NCBI GenBank assembly: GCA_020746105.1
Contig: JAJGST010000077.1
Span: 1-64,000, forward strand
DNA: 64,000 nucleotides
Reading direction: 5' to 3'
DNA from: Trogon surrucura
Taxonomy: Eukaryota > Chordata > Aves > Trogoniformes > Trogonidae
Within the stretch, counting starts at the first letter, position 1. Every line of letters begins with the position of its first letter. A program made the position numbers and the translations under genes. Below are positions 34,190 to 44,395 of this stretch, in pieces. The notes beneath the pieces are model-generated. The model saw only the letters and a program-made list of their open reading frames with translations. It was not told the origin of the DNA and searched no databases.

Positions 34190-34690
34190 AACTACATTAT
34201 CAACATTAACTACATTAACATCATTAACTGTATTTACTTTATTAACTACACTAACAACAATAACTACATTAACAACATTAACTACATTAATAACATTAAA
34301 TTTATTAACTACATTAGCAACATTGACTACATTGAAACTTAACATTAAGAACATATAAAGAACATATAAAGAACATATTAGCAATGTATTAACAACATAT
34401 TAACAACATATTAACATTTACCAATGCGTTAACTACATTAAATACATTAACCTTATTAACAACATTAAACTTATTAACTACATTAACAACATTAACTACA
34501 CATTAAGAACATTAAGAACACATTAAGAACATTAAGAACATATTAAGAACATGAAGAACATATTAAGAACATATCAAGAACATATCAACATTTCCCATCA
34601 TTTACCTACACATGAACTACACATCAACGGCACATCAACAACACCTGAACCTTCACCAACACAGTCACTACACATTAACCGGACATTAAC
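34190..34690. repeat. ATTAAC/ATTAAG simple tandem repeat, nearly G-free on the plus strand
   Basis: About 500 bp of ACATTAACT / ACATTAACA / CATTAAGAA units of 9-12 bp. The strand has very few G. The reverse-complement array is at 62440-63100. Confidence 0.9.
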
Positions 34691-34779
34691 AAACACAGGA
34701 ACAGTCGTCCAAGCCAAGGGTGGTGACGAACAGGCTGTGCCCAAAGCAATAACCCAGAAACAGCTCTGAGCCTCCACGT

Positions 34780-34975
34780 CCTCCAGCTCTGCTCAGCTCT
34801 GCCCCGCTGGGGCTTCAACGCTGGGTTCTAGCGCAACACCGGCCCTCGGCTTTGGGCAAGACGGCCGAGGGCGATGGCGAAGCCGTGTGTCGGTGCCTCG
34901 GTGCTCGCTGGGCTGGATGAGCCAGAGGTTGGAGCTGAAGCTCTGGCTGCAGCTGCAGAGGCCCAGCAGGTCGCA
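34780..34975 (-). other. Block duplicated in inverted orientation at 62158-62360
   Basis: Almost identical, in reverse, to 62158-62360 (for example CGAAGCCGTGTGTCGGTGCC). It lies between the ATTAAC repeat and the RhoGAP gene. On the minus strand it could be a terminal exon or 3' UTR of that gene: an open frame follows a splice-acceptor-like site near 35000. Confidence 0.6.
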
Positions 34976-35604
34976 GCGGCTCAGCAGGAGGAGGGATCGG
35001 CACCTGCAAGGACAGAGGCAGAAAGCTCTGACCAAGCCCTGGGGGCAGGAGGAGGCAGGATTTTGTTCGCCCTCCTCTGGGGAGCACCGCTGGCCGGGAA
35101 TTCTTGATGGCCCAGAAGGCAGAGCGACTGCTGGCCTTGGCTACGGGCTGGCTCTGGCGCCTCGTCCCCACGGGCGCTGCCCCTGGAGGGCTGTGCGTGT
35201 GCGGAGATGCCCTGTGCCCCGGTGCCACGTAGCCGGGCTCCACGGGGAGTCCCTGGGCAGCTGCCCTGGGCTTCTTTCCAGAGCCTGCGCAGCGTCGTCC
35301 CTGGCCAGCGAGCCGGACGGACTTGGGGCAGAGCTGAGAGGGTGGCGGGATCGGCAGCAGAGCCTGGGACACACCTGGGCTTCGTCACCTTCAGGACCTT
35401 CCTCATTTTCCTCTGTCCCCATCTTCTTCTCCTTGGTTCTGCTCTTCTCTTCCTGACTCACTGGCAGTCCTGCTCCTCTGCCCGGGTGGCTTGTCTCCGT
35501 CCTCGGGTCTGGATTCCCTTCTCCTGGGGGGAGCCTGCAAACCTTTCCATCCCCCAGGGTGATCAGCTCGGGAAAGCCAGGATCAGCCGGCACCAGTTCT
35601 CCAT

Positions 35605-38600
35605 TCAGCCAAAGCTGACTCCTGTTACCTTGTCTCCTCCGGCAGGCTCTCGACTTCTGTTGCACGTGCCAGGGAGTCTTCGGCCGTCTCTGGCGTGGCT
35701 GCAGACACAGCAAGGGGTGCCTAAAGCAGAAAAGGCTACGTTAGCAGGTGGCAAGGGACAGCCTGGAGCAGGAGGCGACTGGTGCAACACCCACTCCTGC
35801 GGTGAGAGCCTTTGCTTTTGAACACGGTCTTCCTGTGGGTATTTCCCTTTGCTGAAGCACGTGTCTAATGCCTTGGGGAAACAACCTCGCTAGTTCTACT
35901 TACAGTGTGTTGTTCTGGGGCGAAAACCCAAACCAACACAGACCACCGAGAGATGGAAAGCCAGGAAGAGGCACAGCAGCTGCTTGGACTCGGGAGGATC
36001 TCCCCTCCTGTCCGAGACACCTTGTGCCAGTGTTTGTGCAGCTGCTGCTTCCGATCCCACCGCTGTCTCTGCCCCTGCTGCTTCCCGGAGGACGACCAGA
36101 GAGGGAGATGTGTCCAGGACGGCTTTTACCTGGTGCTCTGTGTCCGCTTCACCTGCTGGGCACAATTCCTTCTCCGAAAGCAGCTCTGGAAAGCAAAAGC
36201 ATGTGCAGCCAGTGACTTGTTGGAAACGGACAACGGCTCAAGCAAAACCCGTGTTAAGCCCTACACCAGCTGTCAGCTCAGGCTCTGACAACCCTCAGCC
36301 CCTCTTCCTACCTGTGGACCGCTCTGTGGGCGCCGTCCGCTCCTCAGCTGAGGGACTGGAGAGCCCAGCCTTCTCCTCCCCAAAGATGTCACTGTGGTTT
36401 TCAATGAGCAGCTCCACCAGCGCCTTCACCTGCGCACATCAAACCCTTGGATTCAGCGCAGGGGCCAGGAAAGGTCTCAAGCAGCCTTTCCCACTCGTGA
36501 CCCGTCCAGGATGTCTGCGCAGAAGGCTGCAGTTGCGGGGCTGCTCTTGCAGGCAGCCACCTCGCCAACATCCGCTCGAGGGAGGAGGCACCCGGAGGCC
36601 TCTGCGCAGCCAAGCTCTGATGGGCCGGCATGGCTGCAGCTGGCTCCTCCCGACAGCGTACCTTCTGCATCATCTCCAGCATGGCCTCCAGCGGGAGCAG
36701 GTCCTCGTCGGCCGGGCTCAGGAGGTTTGGCCCCACGCAGATGGCCAAGTTGCTGTAGCTCATCCTGCTGGTGGCCGCGTGCTGGCCGATGTGCTGGAGC
36801 AGGCACAGCAGGTGCCTCAGGAGGAGGCGGTTGGCTGCGGGCAACTTCTCGGCCACCCTGAGGGAAGGGCAAAACGAGGTTCCTCAAGCAGATGTTGCGC
36901 AGAGCCCTCCCCCAGGCTGGTGGGAGCCAGCGGCTCTGTTGCGCAGCTTTGCGGGGGCTCTCGGCCAGCGCTCAGGGCTCCTGCTCCACAGACCCGCACT
37001 TACGCCTTCAGCTCTTGAATCTGCTCCTCCTTGCTGCTCCTCTGCAGGGCTGCCATCCACTCCTCGCAGAGGTCGGTGACGAGGAGCTTGGAGGGGATGC
37101 TTCGGAGGAAGTCCTGCAATGGCAAGGGCTGCAGGTGAGCCCTGGAACACCTCAGGCCAGCCAGGAGCTCCTCCAGCCACAGGTCAGAAGCTCTCACCTT
37201 CAGGACGACAGCCAGCAGCAGCGCAGGCTGGCTTCTCAGGTCGACGTCTGCGCCGTGGTCCAGGGCCTGCCGCAGCTCCCGCAGCTCTGTCCAGCCGGCG
37301 CCTATGCGGAATATGCCCTCGGTGGACGGCCCTTGTTCTTGCAGGACAGCCAGCAGCTCCTGCAGGAGAGGCAAGAGGACAGTTGCTTGGCTGAGGAGCT
37401 GCCTCCCGACAGTGGTGGCCAGAGCACCGCCCCGGCCCTGGCTCCTTGGTGGGGCTGAAGAGCCCGATGCGCCATCCCCGGCACTCCTGGGGACCCCTGC
37501 AGCCTGTACGGAGCATCTGGAGGGGTGGCTGGGGACCCCCTGTCCAGCCCGGCTCACCTGGATGGTGGCGGGCAGTGTGCCCTCCTCCCCGCAGAGCGCT
37601 GCCAGGGGCTGTCCAAAGAGCGCCCTGGTGCAGCCGGGGCCCACCTGCCCTGACGCCTGGGCAGCAGCCGGGCTCCACCACAGAGAAAGGGGCCAGGGCA
37701 GCCCCCTCCTCCTCCTCGTCCTGCTGCTCCCTCCTGCTGCAAAGGAAAGCAGAGCAAAACCCGTCAATGGAGACCGCCAGGCCAGCGCTGCCGGAGCCTG
37801 CCCTGCCCTGCCCTGAGCGGGGCGGCAGGACGGGCAGGGAGCCGGCAGCTGGAACCACGGCGCCGGCTCAGTGGCAGCAGCTCAGCAGCTCCCGAGAGCC
37901 GAGCTGCCGCTGGACAGCCCAGCCCTCTCCTTGCCCTGCCCTCCTCCAAGGTGTGGGAGCAGCAGACACTCCGTGTCCCCACAGAACCGCGTCCAGCGGC
38001 TGCTGCCCAGCACGTGTCCTCGCTGGTGTCTTCCAGCTGACGTCATCCCTTGGGGTGCCCAACCTGCACGGCGACACTCAAGAGACAAGTGACCACATCT
38101 CCACTGGCCGCAGGCAGCTGCCTTTCTTTGCAAAACTCACCTGATGAGCGGCATGTTTCCCCTCTGCTGGCAGACGGGGCCGGCAGAGGCCCTTGCTTGG
38201 GATCAGCCTGCAAGAACCAGAGAGCAGCCCCGTGGTGGAAAGGGCCCCGGCGAGCGGCCGCTCAGCACCAGCCGCCCGAGCGCAGCAGAGCCCTCTGCCC
38301 TCCCAGGCTCTCTGCAGGTTTCCTCCCAGCGCTGGCAGAGAGGATTTGCCGGCATTCCTGGTGGGTCCCGAGCCCTCTCCATTCCCCGAGAGGCACTGCG
38401 ACATGCTCCCACCTCTACAGGCTCCCCCTCGGTGCCACACGTGCCTGTCACCCCGGCATAGGCAGAGTCTGGCGAAAGGCAGCCCTTCTCACCTTGGTCT
38501 GGTCCTCGATCAGCCTCTCCAGGCTCCTGACGGTGATTGTCCTCCCCTGGGCAAGAGAGAAGGGGAAGAAGGTGAGCGGCGCTGCCTCTGCTGCTTGGCT

Positions 38601-39855
38601 GGGGGAGCAGGGCTCGGGGACAGAGCCCGGAGCAGAGAGGCACTCACGGCACGGCGGCGGCTCAGCTCCTTCTGCAGGACTTTGAGAGATGGCAGGCGGG
38701 TCACCCGGGCTCCCTCGGCTCCTTCTGGTGTCCTGCGCACGGGGACAGGACAGGGAGAGAGCGGGGTGAGCCCCAAACTGCGTTCCCCTTCCGCCTGCCT
38801 CTGGAGCATCCCCCCGGCTTACCTCAGCAGCGCGCCCACCCACAGCTCCTTCAGCGCCCGGGAGCTGCAGAAAGAGAGCAAAAGTGGCATCAGGGCCCCG
38901 CTGCCTCCCAGCCCGTGGACAGAGGCGGGAGCCTGCAGAGCTCTGCCCCCTGGGGAAGAGCACAGGGGCAGGAGGAAACCACGTGGGACAGGACAGAGGT
39001 GCTGCCCAAGCCCTGGCTTCCTCTGTCCCACCAGAGCAGCTGCTTTTGCCCGTCCCTGCCGGGGACCAGCAGGGGACCAGGGGATGCAGGACGTGGAAAC
39101 GCCCCCATCCCTCCCTGCCGGCGTGATGCCTGCTCCCCGCCCAGGCTCTGCACGGGCTGGTGTGGACAGAGTTGGGAACCTCTCAGTGGCACGTGGCACC
39201 ACGGCTCACCCGAAAGTGGCGACGAAGGAACCGCTGGGCCAACTGAAGAGGAGGGAGGTGCTGTCCTCATCCCCTCCTTCCTGCTCCTCTTCCGCCTCCC
39301 TGGCGCCGCTCAGCACCCACAGCTGCTCCAGGGCCAGGCGGAGCTGCGGGCGCATGGCGGTGCCGTGTCTGTGGAGAGGAGAGGCGGGCGGAGAGCTCGA
39401 GGTGGCCCCCTTGGAGTCCCCCCGGGCAGAGCCCTGTCCCCCACCTGCCCTTGGAACGGACATGGCTGCAGCCACCTTTTGCACCTGCTCCTGGAGGCTG
39501 CAGCAAAAGGTGGCATCGAGCAGCACAGGGCCTGGGGCCGCTGCCAGGGTGTCCCTGCCTTGGTGCCAGGGCCAGGGCTGGGGGGAAGGCAGCTGGGCTC
39601 TGAGGGTCGTACCGCAACTTGGCGACCACCAGTTCCTCCTGGAGGAGGAGAAGGCGCCTCTCGATCCTCTTGCGGCCCCGGGTCAGCCGCACGTCGGCAC
39701 TCAGCACCGGCTCGGTGTCGCCGAGATCCTCCCTGCAGAGCAAAGAGCAGCGAGCGTGAGAAAGGGCGCGGCTGCGGGGCCCGACCCGTGCCCGAGCGCC
39801 CCCAAGCCCTGGGCAGAGCCCACCTGGAGCCACAGTAGCAGCTGGCCTGGCCCAT
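35605..39855 (-). CDS. ARHGAP20-like: ARHGAP20-like Rho GTPase-activating protein, 13 inferred exons
   Basis: A cytoplasmic GAP that should switch off a Rho-family GTPase. Inferred exons (minus): 39855-39824, 39732-39613, 39368-39210, 38864-38823, 38732-38648, 38546-38493, 38207-38141, 37736-37558, 37359-37198, 37113-37004, 36857-36662, 36429-36312, 35720-35605. All have AG/GT borders and keep one open frame, giving 480 codons with the stop. Exons 2-4 look like the PH domain (ERRLLLLQEELVVAKLR, SWPSGSFVATF, KELWVGALL). Exon 6 (GRTITVRSLERLIE) starts a short RA-like region. Exons 8-12 are the RhoGAP domain, from LFGQPLAALCGEEGTLP to SNLAICVGPNLLSP. The arginine finger is in STEGIFR, about residue 264. 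Introns are about 80-600 bp, as in GC-rich bird DNA. The last exon is uncertain; another frame of it reads TPETAEDSLARATEVESLP and may be the family's true reading through a different acceptor. Confidence 0.82.
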
Positions 39856-40384
39856 CGCGCCCGGGACAGGAGGACCCCCGCCGTTAGCACGGGACGCAGC
39901 CCAGCCGGCGACAGCGAGGACGACAGGCGGGTGCCGGCGCTGGGCACGGCGTCTCGGCCAGACTCTGCCTCTTGTTGTGCTGCTCTGTGCCAGCACAGCT
40001 CCACGCTGCCGTCTGTGGTGGCCGTTGTCTCCAACTGGCCAAGGTGGTGGCCCCAACGGAAAGTGGGCGGAGCCTGGGGGCCCCTGCCCCGGGGATTCTA
40101 TCCCCGATGGCCGCCCCTGGGGAGCCCCGAGCAGGGCAGAGCCCAGGGGAAGGAGCCCCTCTCTGCACCTGCTGGCACTGCCCCTCGCCTCCGGCTTCCT
40201 CGCTGGCCCCTGGCCTCCAACTTGGGGCCCCCGGTCAGCGCCCCCTGGGCCCGGCCGCTCCTCCAGCGCCTGTGCTGCTCCTCAGCCCCTCTGGCGCTTG
40301 CTCTCTGCCAGCGCTCGGGCACGTCCCTCTGCAGAGCACCAGGGACCGTGCTGGGCTGGAGGGCACCGTTCAAGGCCACCTCCG

Positions 40385-40690
40385 AAATCCACGGGCCCTG
40401 ACGGGATGCACCCGCGGGTGCTGAGGGAGCTGGCAGAAGCCGTTGCGAGGCCACGCTCCATCATCTCGGGTGGGTCGTGGGCAGCAGGAGAGGGGCCGGA
40501 GCACGGCAGGAAAGTGAATGTCACTGCAGTCTTGAGAAAGGGCAGGAAGAAGGACCCGGGGAACCACAGACCGCCCGGTCTCACCTCCATCCCTGTAGAG
40601 GTGACGGAACAACTGATCCTGGGCGCTGTCTCTGGGCACATCAGGAGGAGGCAGTCGATGAGGCCTTTTACCGGCAGCTGTTTTTTACCT
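40385..40690 (+). mobile_element. CR1 LINE fragment (linker and early RT)
   Basis: The plus strand reads GPDGMHPRVLRELAEAVARP, then GKVNVTAVLRKGRKKDPGNH, with small frame changes. This is the start of the CR1 reverse transcriptase. Confidence 0.8.
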
Positions 40691-40699
40691 TCCAGCTGT

Positions 40700-41050
40700 T
40701 TTGCTGGAAGTCCCCCACAGCAGCCATCCTCAGTCCAGGAGGTTCCTCCAGTGCATCGATGAGAACTTTTTGATGCAAATGGCAGATGAGCCGACCAGGA
40801 GAGGAGCTGCTGGACCTTGTGCTCACCAGCAAGGAAGGTCTGGTTGAAGCAGTGAAGGTTGAGGGCAATCTTGGCTGCAGCGACCATGAGATGGTGGAGT
40901 TCAGGATCCTGTGTGGTAGGAACAGAACACCAAGCAGGATCGCAGCTCTGGGCTTCAGAAGGGCCAACTTTGGCCTCTTCAAGCAACTGCGAGGGGAAAC
41001 CCCTTGGGACAGGGAACTGGAAGGTAAAGGGGCCCAAGAGCGTTGGTTGG
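40700..41050 (+). mobile_element. CR1 LINE fragment (endonuclease end)
   Basis: The plus strand reads GEELLDLVLTSKEGLVEAVK, SDHEMVEFRILCG, then GLFKQLRGETPWDRELEGKG. This is upstream of the RT in CR1, so it comes from a different copy than 40385-40690. The LTR at 41051 cuts it. Confidence 0.85.
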
Positions 41051-41861
41051 TGTCACAGGTTAGGGCTGGGCCGGCCAACAAACGCAGACAGACGCTCTCT
41101 AACCCCCTCTTCCCCCCCCAAACGGGAAGAGAAAAGGAAATGAGGCAGAGAGACTTATGGGTTAGAGAAGAAAAAACTAGAACAGCTTTAATGAAAATGG
41201 AAATATGGAAATAATGGTGACAAGATAAAAGTAAAGAACTACATACAACTATGGATAGTAGCCTGATATCAAACCCAACTCCCTCCCCCGATATCAATCC
41301 CCGCTGGGGCTGCAGAGCAGGAGGCACTGGGGAAGCCCCAGGCTCAGCGGCAGCGGGAGCTGGATACAGGGAGCTGGATTCGGGAACTCAGGATCCGGAT
41401 CAAAATCAGGAGGTCAGATGGAGTCCTCTCTGGACACCGGCCATTGCAGAAAAGGGGCGAAAGAGGCGAATAAAAGGCCGAAACTCTCGTGATCACTCAA
41501 TTTAAACTAAATATGATGTATATGGGATGGAATACTCTCGTTGGTCACCTGTCCTGTCTGTTACCCCCTGGAGGTGCAACCTTTTACTTCCTTGTGCCCC
41601 CCTCTTACTACCCAGCACCCCCAGCGTGGCACACAGGAACCAGCAGTGGCCTTGGGCACTATAGGAATAAGTATAAGCAAGAGCCTTTCTGCATCCCAGT
41701 CCCAGGGAGTGACCGTAAACATCAGGTGTTATCACTGCCAGTAGCACACACTGTCTGCAAAAACATGCTGCTGACTTCAGAGCGTGCAGCCTTTTAGAAG
41801 ACACTAAACTGGAAAGTAAAAATCACTAAACAGGACTGGGTTTTTAGCTAAACCCAGGACA
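41051..41861 (-). mobile_element. Solo LTR, family A (inverted copy of 23261-24062)
   Basis: 811 bp. On the minus strand it runs from TGTCCTGGGTTTAGC to GCCCTAACCTGTGACA. It separates a plus-oriented CR1 fragment on its left from a minus-oriented CR1 fragment on its right, and there is no target duplication. Confidence 0.8.
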
Positions 41862-41948
41862 CTTCCACAATTTATATACCCTCCCCTTCCACCTGAGGCT
41901 GCCCAGCAGACCCCTGGTTAACCACACAGGTGTCCTGGATCTCTTTCT

Positions 41949-42779
41949 TCATGTCCTACCTGATGGGATGCACTGATCCTGAGCCTGGATGAAGTGGTCC
42001 TTGAATGCCGACCAACTCTCTTGGGCCCCTTTACCTTCCAGCTCCCTGTCCCAAGGGTTTTCCCCCAGCAATTGCTTGAAGAGGCCAAGGTCTTTGAGCC
42101 ATGCATTAACTGCATGTACTTTTCTGTTCCTTTCAGTATTCCTGTCACCTACTGAAGGGATAGATGAGAAAACTACCTGTGCCCTCGATCCTTTGATCAC
42201 CTGGCCTAGTGACTTCAAGTCCTTTTTAATTCTCTTGGTACTTCTATGACTGATCTCACCACTGCCAGCCTGGACAGCCAGCCATGGGTAGTAATCAGTG
42301 GGACTCACCAGTCTGGGAAGTTTTTCAGTCATGTCCCTAATCTGAGCTCCAGGGAGGCAACAGACTTCCCTGTGGGCTGGGTCTGGGCAGCAAATGGGAC
42401 CCTCTGTTCGCCCTAGGATGGAGTCACCAATGACAACTACCCTCCTTAAATACTCCCATGGAGCTTCTATTTGAATTTTTTCTGGTGCTGTTTGTAAACC
42501 ATACATTTGCAATGATGACATCAAAAAGGAGCAGACCTGTTGCAGGTGAATCTCATCCACGTGAGCTATCAATATACCATCCATATAGTGATAGATCAGT
42601 GCATGAGGGTATTTTTCTCTAACAGGTTTCAAAGCAGAACTGACCACGAATTGACATATAGTCGGACTATTTGTCATTCCCTGAGGCAAGACGATCCATT
42701 CATACCTATCCATTGGCTCACTATTGTTAACACTTGGGACTGAAAATGCAAAATATTTGCAATCATCATTGTGTAACAA
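41949..42779 (-). pseudogene. Chimeric frame: ERVK RT, CR1 ORF1 esterase and CR1 ORF2 pieces
   Basis: One uninterrupted 276-codon frame made of three unrelated parts. Residues 1 to about 110 (42779-42450) are betaretroviral RT palm: WIVLPQGMTNSPTICQFVV, then YHYMDGILIA, where the catalytic YMDD reads YMDG. From about residue 111 it becomes the CR1 ORF1 esterase (VVVIGDSILGRTEGPICC with GDSIL, then VFSSIPSVGDRN). From about residue 233 it becomes CR1 ORF2 (DLGLFKQLLGENPWDRELEG). It is probably a chance or recombination product. Retroviral RT is disabled by the YMDG change. Confidence 0.85.
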
Positions 42780-42954
42780 AATTGTAAAAAAGCAGTCTTA
42801 GACCTGGTAGTACAAAAAGACCCATTTTTGATGCTGAGGATCGTCCCAACAATATAGCAGGAGTTTCAACTGGCATTGGTCCATTGCAATTAGAGGATAT
42901 TAAAGCAACTGAATTATCCTCTAAGGTGACCAACTCATTCGTTTCTATGTCCAA
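42766..42954 (-). pseudogene. ERVK dUTPase (pro) fragment
   Basis: MDIETNELVTLEDNSVALIS, then ETPAILLGRSSASKMGLFVL, is the start of a betaretroviral dUTPase, with the SSASKMGL phosphate-binding type motif. It ends after 62 codons in unrelated sequence. Confidence 0.75.
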
Positions 42955-43376
42955 GCCGGTGCTCCCTGCAGTCGCTCGGCTGAAGGCAAAGTCTGTAAGT
43001 CTTTCGTCTCTACTGTGAGAACCCTGCTGGATTTCGGGGCACCGGGTTTCGTGCCCCGCCTCCTGTTACCCAACTGAGGTAAAGTATTGCCGTGAGAATC
43101 AAATTTAGATCGACACTGAGTAGCCCAATGAAACCCCTTTTTGCATTTAGGGCACACTGTACCTGGTTTTCTCGTTCCTGCTGGCCCCTTCCTAGGGCAA
43201 TTTTTCATTACGTGACCTTCTTGTCCACATGTAAAGCATTTAACACTTGCTTTGTTTACTGTGAGCTGCTGAGCCAATGCAGATGCTATCATCAGCCTTA
43301 TACCTATCCGATCCCACATGCATGCAAGCCTGAATAAAGTCCCGATTCGGGCTACCATTTGTTGAGAAGCACGCAC
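42945..43376 (-). pseudogene. ERVK gag nucleocapsid fragment with two zinc knuckles
   Basis: Two CCHC knuckles are complete: CFTCGQEGHVMKNC and CPKCKKGFHWATQC. These bind genomic RNA in retroviruses. Upstream residues are a remnant of the capsid end (IASALAQQLTVNKASVK). The N-terminal side runs straight into the LTR at 43360. Confidence 0.85.
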
Positions 43377-43802
43377 GATCTCCGAGATGCTGGAAAACAG
43401 AACTCACTTTACTGCAAGCAGGCGCACATATTTATACCTACTAGCACGAAGCACTATTTCTGGGTTACAAACAAGAGATCAGACCATACACCCAGGGTTG
43501 CTATTAGCTCATGTGCTCCTTCAGTCACTCTCTTATCACACAGGGAGAGCAGCCTTTCCCAGGTCTGTTTTGATCATACTCTCCCGTCCACTCCCGGGCA
43601 CATCTGGTGTACAAGAAGCACCTCATCTGTCCATTCTCACGGACAAGCTCTCAACACGAGCTGTACTTGGCTGGTCAGGGTCTCTTTTCATAATTAGTGA
43701 GCAAGGGTTATGCACTTGTTTAGAAAAGAGCTCAAGGACGAAAGTCTTAACTCTGCAACGCAGTGCTGCCAGCACAGCCAACTAAAATGTGGGGTATCCA
43801 CA
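43360..43802 (-). repeat. LTR of the ERVK remnant
   Basis: On the minus strand it starts TGTGGATACCCCACA and ends GCTTCTCAACA. A diverged plus-strand copy lies at 14569-15010. Confidence 0.75.
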
Positions 43803-43976
43803 GGAGATGTGACACCGTACGACAGTGTGAGGTGGAGATGACGGAGGGATGTGGGAAAGCTGAAAGCCCCCTGACAGAATCAACCTCTTCATGACTTGTT
43901 TATGGCTGTTGTTTACCACTGATGTCTGAGGAGACAACTGATCCTTCCAGCACTGGGGCCTCTTCGCTTAGTCATC

Positions 43977-44395
43977 TGTAGGGGAATTCCTTGTGGAGCA
44001 GGGGTGCGGTGTCCCTTTAAAGGTGTGGACAACCCAGCTTAGGCCTAAACAAAGGCTCTGTCCTTGGAGCTGCCTTGGGGCACGGAGAGGAGGAGGTTTT
44101 ATCTGTTTTGTGAGAGCTTTGCGAGATGCTTGGCTGGAGGTGCTGGCCCCGGGGGGAGAAGGGGGGGCGAGAGCCGCCTGCACAGTTGAATGGCACTACC
44201 CAATAAACCACTGGCGCGTGTAAACCTGTATCTGACCAACTCTGTGAAGGGGCAGGCGCGGGGTCACTGCTGAACTGTATAGATTGAGCTGTCCGGAGCA
44301 GTAAAGGGAGAACGACTTGTAGCCGTATCGGCGGGATTTGTCGTTGTCTTGACCGGCTCTGCGAAGGGACCCTCTTCAAGCAACACCGAGTTAGG
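43977..44395 (+). mobile_element. LTR, family C (5' copy)
   Basis: About 419 bp from TGTAGGGGAATTCC to TTCAAGCAACA, with AATAAA at 44202-44207. The first 107 bp recur in direct orientation at 46066-46172, on the far side of a minisatellite. Confidence 0.75.

Larger units (their letters stand above)
42448..43802 (-). mobile_element. ERVK (betaretrovirus-like) remnant: LTR, NC, dUTPase/PR, RT
   Basis: On the minus strand the order is an LTR (43802-43360), a nucleocapsid part (43376-42945), a dUTPase-protease part (42954-42766) and an RT part (42779-42450). Most of gag, the protease end and the early RT are deleted. The element then breaks into CR1 sequence at about 42448. Confidence 0.85.

Noticed and set aside
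34874..35107. Alanine-rich plus-strand frame beginning MAKPCVGASVLAGLDEPEVG
   Set aside because: It recurs in the inverted copy at 62 kb only because the DNA is duplicated; it is antisense to the RhoGAP gene side and has no recognisable domain.
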